A stretch of 64,000 nucleotides of DNA from Salvia splendens (GCF_004379255.2 NC_056036.1:37276076-37340075); one strand, 5' to 3'; positions 9,766-21,610 are shown, numbered from the stretch's first letter. A program made the numbers and translations. The notes: generated from the letters alone by a model not told the origin.

Positions 9766-11976
9766 CATTTGAAGAAGGGAAAAATATGCATGAATAGTTT
9801 AGTATAGCAAAAAGAGAACACTTTACTCAACTTTTTGCCATGAGGTCAAGTTGGCTGAATGTTCTAAGTTTCTAACAAAGTCAGTATCTTGATCTCAGAT
9901 CTCCATCAGAATGACTTTGTCATGTGCTGAGGAATTCATTCATATTATATAAATGCATATTGAATACAGTATGATTCAAAATGGCCAAAAGTGGAAAATT
10001 CCTTGAAATATGATCAAATGAAATAAAAAGGAAGAACATTTAAACTTGGTCATCATTGTATTCAAAATAAAAGAAACACAACACCAATTTTAACTCTTAT
10101 ATAGGAGTACTATTTAAATATAACGGTTTAATTAAGCCAAGTGAAAATTACAGAAAAATAAGAACAAATAGAAAAGGCTAGTTTATGGAATATACGCAGT
10201 AGACATCCTAAGATCACGCAACATTCCATTCTAGATAATGTTTTCATTTATTTACTTTAAAATTTACAGATTTGATAAAAGATTTTGCAAACATTTGTTT
10301 TACCGTAAATTTGCTAATTGATATCTGAAATCTTAATTATATGATCTCTCAATTACATGTTAACTGAATTTCATTTAATATTTAAATGTTTATTGTGTGG
10401 ATCCATTACATTGCACGAATTTGTCCATTATACACTGAATGATAATGTCCATTGTATTTTAATTTTTAGATATGATGTTTCTTGTTATAAGATCATAATA
10501 TTCACATCCGATTGGTTTACTTTGATTCTCCTATGCTCATATGTTACTCTTATGTCCATTATTAGTATGTATTAATCACATATATAGATACATTTCAATT
10601 TCGTTATGTAGTGGAACATTTTCGTTGTATTCCAAAGATTTATAAGTAAAACATTTATTGAATGTCTCCATTTTAGTGCACGTAATTGTCCATTATACGT
10701 ATTGGCCTATTGCACATGTCCATTGTATATTTAATATGTTGTGCGTGTGTATATTTATTAGATTATGAAGTGCAATATTCTTGTTCAAGTAATGTTTCAT
10801 TACAAGGTCAATTTGCACCATCTACATTTTTTGTTGAAACATAGTTATATTGTGTTAGATTATAATGTACTAACAAAACTTTCATCATAAAATACCAAAA
10901 TTTCCGTTATACATGTAAAGCAATTCCATAATATATAGTACACACTTAATTCATATACTATTATGTTCCATCACACATAATCAAATTTTCATTATCCCTA
11001 AAACTTCATTCCATCATTTTGGAGTATATATATGTTTCAATTGCTATGATAATATGATTTCCTCGCAATACGATAGATATATCACACATTATTTCTGTCT
11101 CACACAAACACATTAGTTAAATCAAACGTTTCCTTTTCATTTTGGCTTCGAACAATATCTGCAAAACACTAGAACATAACAAAATCTCTAATATGTTAAC
11201 AATTGAAAGAATGTCTCAAATATTGAATAAAAGTAAAACGCTACTGGAAAGTAATCGAAAACCAATAAAATGTAGATGTGACCAAATCATCGTGTAGGAT
11301 TTTAACGACCTTTTTTTGGAACTTCCATACACAATTGAACCAAAATATATTCCTAATGTATCCCGAGATTCTATGCATGTATATGAATTATAATGGAGCT
11401 CGTCGTGACGTCATGTGGGATCTAGAAGACATGATTAATAATTATATTAATTTTGTGTTTTGCACTAAGAGGGTGTTCAACAAGTAATTTTATATGGCAT
11501 CACAACGATTTATTAATTTATATGACATTTGAATTGTCTTTTAAAATAAAATAATTAAATTCCTAAAATATAAAGTTTAATATATATTATAAAATAAATT
11601 AAATTTTAATAATTAATTTGATACGAATAGTATTATTTTTTTATAATCATATATCAATTAAACCAAATCAAATATTTTCTAACCACTTTATTCCAACTTG
11701 GATTATTATTAAAAAAAAGTCAATGGTATAGTCCCTTTTAAACAATGTACTACTTTATTTATTTCAGAAATAGTAAGTACGTAACAAACTTTTCTTTTGG
11801 GCGGAAGTAATCCCACGACAAATAATTCAGCCTAATTAAAAGTCTTATAAACTTTAATTTTTCTTAGCCATCAAGTCATTACAAATATTTTCATGCCCTT
11901 AAACGTCTTTCCCACATTATCCACAGGGGCAATTCGGTCTTTTCAGGGTAACCGACCTTAACAGTGGTGGAATACA
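9766..11976. other. intergenic, AT-rich, nothing identified
   Basis: About 2.2 kb with no supported gene. A stretch at about 10300-11100 repeatedly uses phrases such as tccattataca, tccattgtat and ttccatcacaca. It is not a clean tandem repeat and I could not place it in a known family. A 69-codon frame at 11278-11487 has no recognisable motif. Confidence 0.4.
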
Positions 11977-11979
11977 TAA

Positions 11980-13856
11980 GAGCACCCGCAACGCGTCTCG
12001 CGGGTGTCTCTTATCTCGTCCCTCCGACGTCCCGTCTCGTCCCTGTCTCGCCGAGACGGCTGGCGCGCACTGGCGCCACGCGTGACGCCCACTCGCCGGC
12101 CCGCGAGTGGGTTTCGTCACGCTGACGCAATAAATCATTTTAAAAAAAATCTAATTTAATAAAAAAATAAATTAAAAATTAAAAAACGGTAATACGACCG
12201 TTCAAGGGTCATTTTTTAAAAAATATATTTATTTTTTCTTTTTTTATTCTATAAATACTCCTCTTTCACACACACAAACACACATCTATTCTTCTCAATT
12301 CATCTCTCTTTCCTCACCAATTTTCATCTCAAATCATCTCTTTTATTCTTCTCCCAAATTTAATCCATTCATGGATCAATTCGAGCAAATGCGTCGAATA
12401 ATGGAAGAATCGCTTGAAGAAGATCGACGTAGGGAGGCGGAGGAAGCCGCGCCACCCCAACGACGATCCCGGACTTACATCCATCGTAACCGGGAGGAAG
12501 CCGCCGCAAGGTTAGTACGCGACTACTTCTGTGATAACCCGGTATGGGGAGAGACCTACTTCCGTCGCCGTTTCCGCATGCGGAAACCGCTATTTCTGCA
12601 CATCGCAAATACATTGGCAGCCCGGGAAGAGTTCTTCCAAGAAGGGTTCGACGCCGTTGGTCGTCCCAGCCACACGACGCTGCAGAAATGTACTGCAGCA
12701 ATCCGTCAACTTGCTACTAGACAAACGACGGATTTGTTCGATGAATACCTCCATATTGGAGAAAGCACTGGGAGAATGTGCTTGATGAACTTTTGCAAAG
12801 GCGTCCGGGCAGCCTTCACCGACGAATTTCTCCGGAAGCCAAGCACGGCAGATTGTCAGTTTCTGCTCCACCTTCACGAAGAAGTGCACGGATTCCCCGG
12901 GATGCTTGGCAGCGTCGATTGCATGCATTGGCAATGGAAGAATTGTTCTGTGGTGTAGAGGGGGTCATACATGAGCGGCCACAAAGGCACCCACCCCACC
13001 GTTATACTCGAGGCCGTTGCCGACTACAGGCAATGGATTTGGCATGCGTACTTCGGGGTCCCCGGATCGAACAACGACATCAACGTGTTCAACCAATCCG
13101 ACCTCTTCGCCGAAGTTTTGGATGGTAAAGTGCCGGCTATCAACTTCATCGCTAACAACCAGCGGTATAAAATGGTGAACGAAAAACAGGCTCTTTTTGC
13201 GCAGAAGCAAGAGGCTGCTCGCAAGGATGTGGAGAGGGCGTTCGGGGTTCTCCAAGCGCGCTTCAACATTATCAAAGCCCCGTCTCGTACGTGGTTTCTG
13301 GAGAATATCGTCGACATCATGTATACGTGCATAATTTTGCACAACATGATTGTCGCCGACGAAGGACCTGAGGCCGGAAATTAGTTCGACCCTGAAACCC
13401 CGGGAAGCTCTACCGCAAGTAGTCCGCCTCGCAGTGGAGTGCATCCGTCTATGCAAGATCGGTTGTCTATTCGGGCAAGGACACGTGATTCTACCGCTCA
13501 CGCCCAACTCCAAGATGATCTAATGGAGCACATTTGGGCAAACTTTGGCAACCAGTAGAGTGCGCGGAAGAAATTAAATTATGAATTTTTAATATTTTTT
13601 TTAGGATTTTAATTATTTGTTTTTTAAATTTTTTTAGAATTTAAAGTTGTAATTTTATTTTATTTTATTTAATGAAGTATGTTTTTATTAATTGAATTTG
13701 TTGGAAATAAAAATAAAAAATAAAATTGAATGAATAGTTAAAGGATGAGATGATTAAGAGACGGATGAAGGGTTGCAGGTGTTGTCTCTTAGTGATGAGA
13801 CGGTTAAGAGATGAATAAGAGTAAGAGACGGATAAGAGACAGCGTTGCGGATGGCC
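11980..13856 (+). mobile_element. PIF/Harbinger element E3, transposase ORF only
   Basis: The element is 1,877 bp with TAA duplications at 11977-11979 and 13857-13859. The ends, read inward, are GAGCACCCGCAACGCGTCTC and GGCCATCCGCAACGCTGTCTC. The left leader holds GC-rich sequence with a segment at about 12081-12120 (gtgacgcccactcgccggcc) that is nearly identical to the leader of E4. A TATA-like box (ctataaatac) lies at about 12250. Only a damaged transposase frame is present; ORF1 is absent. Confidence 0.93.
12371..13558 (+). pseudogene. Harbinger transposase, broken copy
   Basis: The start at 12371 opens MDQFEQMRRIMEESLEEDRR, a coiled, charged N-terminus, followed by FRRRFRMRKPLFLHIAN and GSVDCMHWQWKNC (first catalytic Asp). 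A TAG at 12956-12958 replaces the Trp of the usual AWRG motif. The same frame then resumes with MSGHKGTHP, GVPGSNNDINVFN (second Asp) and ARKDVERAFGVLQ (Glu). Between NNQRYKM and NEKQALFAQ about 25-30 residues are missing in frame: the block with GYYLADGIYPRWPVF in the other copies. A second TAG lies at 13382-13384. The frame then continues to a natural-looking end at 13556-13558. Confidence 0.9.
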
Positions 13857-14154
13857 TAAGCCGGCAAATGTTCTCTTCTTACTCTCGGAAGTTCTTTGCA
13901 GCGCAAACGACAGATATTCGTACAGAGAGCTTCTCAATTTGTACCCTCAAAGTTAGCCATGGATTCGTTGAATTCCACCTCGGCAATGACGAAGAAGTGC
14001 ATGGAGGTAAGAAGCAGCTCGAAAGGCTTGCCAAAGATCTTCAGCTGCAACGCGAAGTGAGCCGTTGATCGGAAAAATTCTTTTTTTAGTAATGCATGTT
14101 AATCGAATTCCATTTTAATGAAGAGCTTTAGTTGCATTCCGACTGAGGGAGTGA

Positions 14155-14330
14155 TGCACAACCGTTATGCGTCGTTAATAGAGTGACGCATAACCATCAT
14201 GCGTCGTTATTTAGTGACGCATAAGTATTATGCGTCGTTATTTAGTGACGCATAAGTATTATGCGTCTTTATTTAGTGACGCATAAGCATTATACGTTTT
14301 TCCCTAGCGACGCATAATACTTATGCGTCT
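14155..14330. repeat. palindrome array, left end of M1
   Basis: Five to six units of about 20-21 bp, each nearly self-complementary (for example gacgcataagtattatgcgtc), are joined by gttatttagt spacers, giving a period of about 31-32 bp. A matching array lies at the other end of the element. They are probably subterminal transposase-binding or hairpin sequences. Confidence 0.85.
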
Positions 14331-14489
14331 TCCGTCGGGTTTTAAAACAGGCAGAAGGCTTCGCAGCACAGAGCAGAAGCCGCGACCCAAGCGACGAATC
14401 CGAGCAATTTCCGACGAATCCCAGCAATTTCCGGCGAATTTCCACCATTTTGCAATCATATTCCGGTAATTGTTCTTCAATCCCAGCAA

Positions 14490-15684
14490 TCACTATTATT
14501 GAGAAGACCTTGAAATCGGCACATTGTCGCACATGATGTCGAATCAACACAACAATCATTGCCGATGAAAAGTTAGCATGATCTTTGTTAGCACGATGGC
14601 CTACACAAGTATGCCGATTCTTCCACTTCCTAACTTCCCACATATCGTCATGCGACCTTTGTGTAACTGAAACCTCCCACTTACATTCCCTCGCCATTTC
14701 AGCGTCGGTGGTGCTGATGATGCCTGCCCCTGTTGCTGTCGTTCCTGCTGGAAATTTGCATACCGCATGACACCTTCTTAATTTGCTCTCGACGACCTTA
14801 CATTGTTTTTCATTCCATAAACTCCACATAATTATAGCAGTCTTCACATGTAGCTTGGAATCAAATTTTGTTCCCAACACTATCCGATGCGGCTCGTTCT
14901 CATCCCAATACAAAAGGCTGTGTTCATTATCAACAACATCATCAGATACTCCAGACGGACGACTTGGTAATTCACGAAAGAATCTAAACCCCCTAGGATT
15001 GTATTCCGGAAGTGGTTGTTCACCTTGCATAACAGGTTTACATGGTAGTTTATCATCAGAACTACCATCAACATCAACATCATCAGCACCATCACAATCA
15101 TTGAGATCGAGGTCTGGCTCTGTCTCAGATAGTGGCCTTGGCTCATCAAGATCATCTGCAACATTTACCTCATCATTCAATCCAACACCAACAGCAGCAA
15201 CATCTACAACATCTCTCTGCTCATTCATACTACGATCAAAGCTCATATGCTCCACCCTCTCAGATGATCCAATACCACAGTCAAAGCTCATTTGTTCAAC
15301 CCTCGCAGATGATCCAATACCATAATTAACAACTGGTGGGATTTCTGAACTCCACACAGGTGAATACTCAACAAATAATTCAATACACCCACTTGAATTT
15401 TGAGCATTATTGAACATAAAAATCACACTTTCATCATTGCAAATCACAGAACATGTATAACTCATATCGGAAGCAAAGACTATACATTGTCTCAATAATA
15501 ATTCAATTGTGTGTTGGTTCATATCTATTCTCATCGCATCACAGATCATTGCTACCAATTCAGAATAGGAAACACATGAATTTAATATGATGGAGCTCCT
15601 CGCACTAGGTGGTTCATAACCAATACCCATATGTGGTAGTTGAACTATTCTACCACCCCAATACAAACTCACAAATACTTGCAT
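14490..15684 (-). CDS. N-terminal MuDR-type transposase (DNA-binding part only)
   Basis: An open frame from ATG 15684 (MQVFVSLYWGG) runs without a stop and continues to 14290. Residues 1-100 look like the PB1-like N-terminal domain of MULE transposases. An acidic linker follows (DEPRPLSETEPDLDL). Then comes the MuDR DNA-binding domain of WRKY-GCM1 zinc-finger type: FDSKLHVKTAIIMWSL, CHAVCKFP, ARECKWEVSV and WKNRHTCVGHR supply the Cys/Cys/His/Cys set. After about FKVFSI (near 14500) homology to the full element stops and the frame runs into end-proximal sequence to a stop at 14290. The DDE catalytic core and SWIM finger are absent. If expressed it would bind but not cut. It could still be an unexpressed relic. 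Confidence 0.75.
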
Positions 15685-15929
15685 GATTTCTGCATCAAAA
15701 ACATTTAAAACAACAACAATTATGGACATTTTTCCTACAAGCCCTAATTTTATAAATTGGATAAAACTAACAAATGAAAGCAAAATAAATATGAAGAATG
15801 ATGAATGTAGCTAAATTGATGAACAAATTACCGGATCTTATGGAGATAACACTGGAAATCGCCGGAAACCCGAGAGAGGAAATGAAAATGTATTTTGTGC
15901 GCTGCTTCTGTCTGCTGTGTGTTAAAAGC

Positions 15930-16065
15930 TGACTGAAAGACGCATAAGGGTTATGCGTCATTAGGGTAAGACGCATAAGGGCTATGCGTCTTTAAACGAC
16001 GCATAACTCTTGTGCGTCATTAGCGAAAGACGCAGAAGGGTTATGCGTTTCATTAATAACGACTC
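15930..16065. repeat. palindrome array, right end of M1
   Basis: Three to four units of the form gacgcataagggttatgcgtc are separated by attagggtaa or tttaaac-like spacers. They mirror the array at 14155-14330. Confidence 0.85.
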
Positions 16066-17774
16066 ACTTCCCCATTTAGAATACATCTAATCTCCTTCAT
16101 TAAAGTGGAATTCCATTAGTGGAGTATGAACAAAAATAGAAAGAAGTCGCCGTTGATCTCGAATTATTCGAATTTTAAGCGGAGCTCTCGCCCTGAGCGA
16201 TTGATGTTCTACGAGGACGGATCGTGGGTGGATTATTCGGAGGAAGTGGCGGAGTTGTTGAAATTAGGGGTTGCCTAGGGGAGGCCGATGGTTGAGGCTC
16301 AAGTCCTAGGGTACAGCTGTTTTTTTGACTTGTACCGCATGCTTGAGATTGATTTGGAGTCCGGTAATCAGAGGTCCATCGCTTGGATTGATGCTGATGG
16401 TAAGTGTTTTTTCCCAAAAACAATTATCAACACTCGTGGAAATGATCGTGAGGGGGAATTGGTCGACGGCGATCAGAATTGAGCCAAGATTGAGATTGAT
16501 ATAAAAATTGTTGAGAATTCAGGGAATCACGAGGGTGTGAATTTGAGTAAGAGGGGGAGAACCGAGAATGTACAGAAGGGGAAAGTGGAGGAGAGTTTTA
16601 GTGGCACCGATGCCAAAAGGCTGAAAATTGATGAGAGTGAGTCGCAATCATCGCGATGGTCGAAGGCGAGGAATGTGGCAGCTGGGGAGAAACGGTATGA
16701 ATTGGTTAGGAATCTGTTCTTACCCGGGTGCTAAGGTTACCTCCATTCATCAATGTGTGCGGAATGGACCCTTGCATAAAGCGCATTCGGAGGTTTTTGC
16801 TAAGCAAGTAGAGATCAAGAAACAAGCTAGAGGGGAAAGTAATATGGTTTTTGCGTGGTATGGGGCGTCACCCCACGGCGTGGAGAGCATCTTGATGCAT
16901 GGTTTTTGGAATCCCTGGCAAGCTATCTCGCTCCCCCGGTCATGGCATTGGAATTCACTTGTCGCCTGTACGATCGCCCCAAAATAGGTCTGTTTCTATG
17001 CTTTTCTCATGCTATTATCTTTGTAAATCTTTTGGTAGATGAGCTGGAAGTATCTATTTGTTTGTTCACGTATAGCCTTATTATCTGTTTTTGGGATTTG
17101 TTTGTTTTCTTGTAACCTTTTTGGTTTGAATGGACAGTGCAATGTTGGCTGAGGTGGATGAGAATGGTGAGAAACATGTCATATTGTGTAGAGTGATATT
17201 GGGAAGATGCGAGAAGGTTGAAGTAGGGTCGCTTCAGTCGTATCCATCAAGTGCGGAGTTTGATACTGGTGTTGATGATTTAGACAAGTCCTAGGTGGTA
17301 TACAGTGTGGCATGGAAACATGAACACTCATATTCTACCAGAATGTGTGGTCAGCTACCGGCCTGTAAATATAAAAGGTTGTAATAGATTTTCTACAGAT
17401 ATTGACTTTACTCAAATTAATGTATACCTTCCAAACTAAATTGCATTTGATGACTATGTTAATAGGGTTCCCAAGCATGGGGCTCCTCATCCGTCAACAT
17501 TTATTGCAAAGCTATTGAACAAGCTGAGAGGTTCGCTTGCTTTGCCACAGTTTGGCGAATTGCAAACTTCACGGGAGTTGTGTAAGGTGAGATTTTGATT
17601 CCCTCTATATGATGCTATAGAATTAGTTAGGTTTAATACATAGTTTACACATTAAGTATTTAACCTTCCTTTTTGCAGGAAGGGAAGTTGAGAAAAGATT
17701 TTTTCATGAAAAAAATACGATCACTTGTTGCAGATGATGTGCTGCGCTCTGCAATTCAAGAAATTCGTGGCTGA

Positions 17775-20063
17775 GAATAAGCTTTTATACTTGTATGTTT
17801 GTAGTTGTCACTACAGGATTAGGGTTTTTTTTTTCATCAAATCACATTCAAATTTCAAATTGGGAATCATGTCTGGATCTTTTGAGAAACCTAATCAAAT
17901 TAGGAAGCTAGTTTGATGTGGACTAAATATTTATTATTACTTTGGTGTCTCTCTAATCTCTACTGGTAGAAATTAGAGATAGATTTTACCTAGAGTTTGA
18001 ACAGTTTCTACAACCTTTGCTATTTATCTTATTATACTGCATGCTTTTGTTCAGCATTACCTTCTATTTGTTCTTTTTCTTTTTTTCCACTTTTCCTATT
18101 TAATGTTATGTTTCGACAAGTGGGCTCGGCTCCTCTTGCCACTCATAAAAGTTTATGAAATTAGTAATTCATAAAAAAGGCTTTATTAATTATTACTGAA
18201 TCTAAACTCGTAACATAGTCTTTATGTGGTGGTCATTTGTAAACACGTTAACTTGTCATGAAAGGATTATTCTTGGAGACGTGCTTTTCCATCGTATTAG
18301 CCCATACAGTATTTTGTTCTGTATAATAAAAATTTAATCTGTTGATATCTCGTTAATGAAATCTTTGTTGTCGTGAGTATTAAGTATGTCCATCCGAAGT
18401 TTGAATAAGGAATTGGAAGTATTGAAAAAAAGTTTCATGCTCATCCAAATGAAGTCTATCCATGTTTTATTTTGGCAAATGGTTTTTATTCTGGTAATGC
18501 TGAGTGCTTTAGACTTCTCCCTTCTTGGTAAGGGGTGACTTGATTTTCTAGATCATGCAGATAGATCTTATCTTCTATAGGTGTTTTTTTCTTTTGAAAT
18601 CCTATCTGACTGACTGACTGACTTTTTTTTCCATTACATAGTCATGTTTTTTATACTCCAGTTGGCAAGTTGTATAGGCATAGAGCTGTATGCCTCCTGT
18701 ACCATCTCCTATACATAGACAACAAAATTGGCATGTTCTTGCCTGTCTAGATGCAAAATTTAATAGCTATGGACATAGTGAATTTGCATTCCACATTGCA
18801 TCTTTGGTGGACCACAGTTAAGACTTAAGAAAGGAATACAATATATTATTGGCTATTTCTGTCTGGTTAAATCATTATTTTCTTTTTCCTGGCCCTCTAG
18901 TTCTGCTATGCTAATATTATGTTTGGGAGTTGTTTTGAGGTAATCACATTAGTTCTGCACATTGTAATCGTCCATGAGCTAAAGTTAAGGCCCATCACAC
19001 CGTGGACTTGCACAAGACCTTTCGACTTGGTGTTGTCTACTTAACCCTCTATTAATTTAGTAATCAATTGTAGTTGTACACAATATTTATGATTATTAAT
19101 GATCTCAAATTCAAAAAAGGAACAACTCGTGTAATGTTCTTTTTCCAGAAAGTAAAAGAAATTTCACCTATGGTCTCCTAGACGCACCTAGGCTTCCAGA
19201 CACCTAATCTCGTAGGCTATTCCAAAAATACGGCTGGGCCCTGGACCAAATTTTCGAACATCGTTTGCTGGTACATTGTTTGAATTCCTCTAATGTTCTT
19301 AGAAAAGCATTAATCAACTCAAGAGATTTTCATATGTAGGCTATAGTTTTCTGTTTTTAATCCTCGGTGAAGACTGCTTGATGTTCTCGATCTTCTCAAT
19401 TAGATGCTTGAAAATCTTCAGCTATAATACATTTTTAGTAAATTTTGATCACTACATCTTTTGTTTGAACCCAATTGTTGTTCCATGGTTAATCAGGTTA
19501 AAGTAGTTATATCTCTGGAGTAGATGCATACAAGGTTTGGCTGTGACGCAACTTGCAATTGTCTCTTTTCATTTTTGTTATTCTAGTAGGTAAGATCTCT
19601 CTGGCCATCAACTCAAAGTAGGATTCACTTTCCAATTTGGTTGGATTTGCCTATTGAGATTAAGAAACTTGAGAGATTTTGAATGTTATGAAGACCACAC
19701 ATATACCCTACGTACTCGGGAGCAGAGTTAGATGACATTTCTAAGATAGAACATGGCTATATTTTGTTAGCATAGCATCAGTTTTGTTGTTGATATTCTC
19801 TTGCATAAATGCACAAATGTACAAGTGTTTGCATGTTGCTGTCATGTAATTTCATTTATGTTTAATTTGATTTGATGCTGTGTATCTGTTGTAGTTTATT
19901 TGCTTGTAGCCATTTTTTAAAATCAATCGATGATCAGCTACTTGTGGAGCCTTTCTGCACTCTGCTAGACCTAATGATTTTCCCTAGGCGAGTCAGATGG
20001 AAGAACTGATGTGAAGAGCTGGTGTATTTTAAGGTAGTAATTCTCACTGAGCTTTCACTTTGT
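17775..20063. other. decayed downstream sequence, no gene recognised
   Basis: About 2.3 kb of AT-rich sequence downstream of the SRO pseudogene. It has intron- or UTR-like composition, with T-rich runs and a short (ctga)n at about 18607-18622. No conserved protein could be read on either strand. It may include the old 3' UTR of the SRO gene. Confidence 0.4.
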
Positions 20064-20281
20064 TAGTTATTTGACTAAAGTCCCAATTTGGTCATTAACA
20101 TATTGCATTTTTTTAATTTTGGTCCAAAATATTATCTTTTGAATTATTCGGTCTCTCACATTTGAAATCGGATCACATTTGGTCCATTTTGGACGGTTCC
20201 ATCAAATTTTTGACGGTTTTATTTACCGGGTCACAAATCCGTCACTAACTGGGAGAAACTGATCCGTCACTAATCCGTCAC

Positions 20282-20405
20282 AAATTTGGTGAAATATTTT
20301 AATATAATCACAAATTATTTGACTGAAAATTCATTTTTTTGAGTGTTGTCGGGAACATTCAAAGAATATTAAATTTGGTGAAATATTTTAATATAATCAC
20401 AAATT
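20282..20405. repeat. 35-bp direct repeat inside the Pack-MULE
   Basis: aaatttggtgaaatatttta plus the next 15 bases occurs at 20282-20316 and again, identical, at 20371-20405. It lies between the left terminal repeat and the captured coding sequence. Confidence 0.85.
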
Positions 20406-20446
20406 CATTGCCCGATCTTTCGCCCTCTCTTCGGCATCAACAACCT

Positions 20447-21223
20447 TTATCCACCATATGCACCTCCGTAGGGCGCCGGCGGCGAAGAACCGTCAAAATA
20501 ACCACCTCCGCCGCCATAATTGGAATAGCCATTATTGTAATTATACATACGATAAGAAGTGTTTGAGTTGTGATTGATGGGATAATTAGGATTGGGATAG
20601 TATGAGGAAGAAGATTCACCCATATACATAGTTTCCGGATTCATCGGGCGCTGCGTGTACACCACAGACGGCGCCGTATGCTTCTTCATGTAATTCACAT
20701 TCATAAAGCCACCGCCGCCGTTGGGGATATTCAGATTGAGATTCTCATAGCCCGGGAAATAGCCTCTAGCGCCGTAGGGGAGCTGCTCCTGCTGCTGGTG
20801 GAGGTGGTGCGGCTGCGAGATGAAGTCATTGTGATGCAGCGAGTCCAAGTCGGAGCCGCGGCCGCCTCCGCCGTCGTCTTCGTCCTCCGAATTGTCGGAA
20901 TGGAAGTGCAGATGGGAGCCGGAGTCGGAGCGGGAAGGGAGGTGGTGGTGAATTTTATCCGGCGGCGAGGCGGAGGGAGAATCCCTCTTTCTGTGCGCCG
21001 GGAGGTTGAGAACCGGCGAGGGCAGGGAGTGGAAGGAGGCGTCGAGATCCTGACTGAAGAAGTGGTCGAGAGAGACGCCGACCTCCTTGAGGGAGTGGAG
21101 ATAAGCCATGTGAGCCTCGGCGAAGGCGAAACGCTGCCGTACGGCTTCGTCGAGGAAGCTGCAGCGCTCCCTGCATAGAAGCACCGCCAGAGAATCGTCG
21201 GGCTTGGAGGTGGCGCAGCCCAT
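20447..21223 (-). CDS. captured 5' part of a DUF630/DUF632 (NRG2-like) gene
   Basis: The 258-residue frame begins MGCATSKPDDSLAVLLCRER, then CSFLDEAVRQRFAFAEAHMA and YLHSLKEVGVSLDHFF. This is the DUF630 domain that opens plant DUF630-DUF632 proteins (the NRG2/bZIP-like family), including the MGC start that often carries lipid anchors. After about residue 60 it runs into the usual variable region: Ser/His-rich, an acidic SEDEDD patch, Gly-rich, and Tyr/Asn-rich repeats. It stops after GGAYGG, well before any DUF632. Parent proteins are usually 600-800 residues, so this is only the first exon or part of it. The start codon and about 100 bp of purine-rich leader were captured too. It is open throughout; whether it is expressed is unknown. 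Confidence 0.88.
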   Translation of the reverse strand: MGCATSKPDDSLAVLLCRERCSFLDEAVRQRFAFAEAHMAYLHSLKEVGVSLDHFFSQDLDASFHSLPSPVLNLPAHRKRDSPSASPPDKIHHHLPSRSDSGSHLHFHSDNSEDEDDGGGGRGSDLDSLHHNDFISQPHHLHQQQEQLPYGARGYFPGYENLNLNIPNGGGGFMNVNYMKKHTAPSVVYTQRPMNPETMYMGESSSSYYPNPNYPINHNSNTSYRMYNYNNGYSNYGGGGGYFDGSSPPAPYGGAYGG

Positions 21224-21610
21224 GGATTGGTGAGTGGATTTGAGACTAAAAAAAGGAGAAATTGGAGGTAAAATCAGGTGATTTTGATTAAAGCATGGTT
21301 GATGAGGGAGAAATTTAGGGTTGGGGGAAAAGGGGAAAGGGAAGGAATCTTTTCTCCTAGTGACGGATTAGTGACAGATTAGTTACGGATTAGTGACGGA
21401 TCAGTTTCTCCCAATTAATGACGGATTAGTGATGGATTTGTGACCCGGTAATTAAAACTGTCAAATATTTGACGGAACCGTCAAAAATGGACCAAATGTG
21501 ATCCGATTTCAAATGTGAGGGACCGAATAATTCAAAAGATAATGTTTTGGACCAAAATAAAAAAAACGCAATATGTTAAGGACCATTTTGGGACTTTAGT
21601 CTAGTTATTT

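Larger units (their letters stand above)
14071..16148 (-). mobile_element. Mutator-like element M1, internal-deletion derivative
   Basis: The element is 2,078 bp and flanked by the 10-bp direct repeat GCCGTTGATC (14061-14070 and 16149-16158). Ends are loosely inverted: a T-rich outer part, then taatYgaattcca and ttttaatgaag on both sides. Just inside each end is an array of palindromic units of the form GACGCATAA-TTATGCGTC. Between them is one minus-strand frame encoding only the N-terminal part of a MuDR-type transposase. Compared with the 7.2-kb relative at 23935-31143 it lacks the catalytic half and the whole PMD gene. Confidence 0.85.
13959..17774 (+). pseudogene. RCD1/SRO-like gene, decayed and split by a MULE
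   Basis: A SIMILAR TO RCD ONE protein: WWE domain, catalytically inert PARP-like domain and C-terminal RST domain, known as transcription-factor hubs in stress signalling. The likely start is ATG 13959 (MDSLNSTSAMTKKCMEV). The frame is cut at 14070 by a 2.1-kb MULE and resumes at 16149 with NYSNFKRSSRPERLMFYEDG, then IAWIDADGKCFFPK (WWE). PARP-like pieces follow (FAKQVEIKKQARGESN, and AMLAEVDENGEKHVILCRVI after an intron at 16988-17137), then THILPECVVSY. The RST pieces are PHPSTFIAKLL and, after a second intron, LRKDFFMKKIRSLVADDVLR, ending at 17774. There are many lesions: TGA 14058-14060, TAG 16276-16278, TGA 16480-16482, frameshifts near 16730, 16900 and 17310, and a TAG after DDLDKS. It is a pseudogene. 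Confidence 0.88.
20073..21601 (-). mobile_element. Pack-MULE carrying a DUF630 gene fragment
   Basis: The element is 1,529 bp with perfect 9-bp target duplications TAGTTATTT (20064-20072 and 21602-21610). Terminal inverted repeats of about 190 bp start GACTAAAGTCCCAA at both ends. They continue in parallel through ggtccaaaa.attatctttt, cacatttgaaatcggatcac and tgacccggtaa. Between the repeats is host-like GC-rich coding sequence and no transposase. This is the definition of a Pack-MULE: MULE ends, 9-bp duplication and a captured gene piece. Confidence 0.95.

Noticed and set aside
10300..11100. Possible tandem repeat or degenerate transposon with tccattata phrases
   Set aside because: No fixed period, ends, target duplication or coding motif could be found.
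14155..14330. CRISPR-like array of short palindromic repeats
   Set aside because: The units lie inside MULE ends in a plant genome, spacers are near-identical rather than unique, and matching arrays occur at the opposite end and in a second MULE.
17725..17916. 63-codon frame overlapping the SRO end as a separate gene
   Set aside because: It overlaps the RST-domain exon in another frame and then runs into T-rich non-coding sequence.
20678..21178. 166-codon plus-strand frame in the Pack-MULE
   Set aside because: It is a shadow of the DUF630 frame; the residues are low-complexity and match no family.
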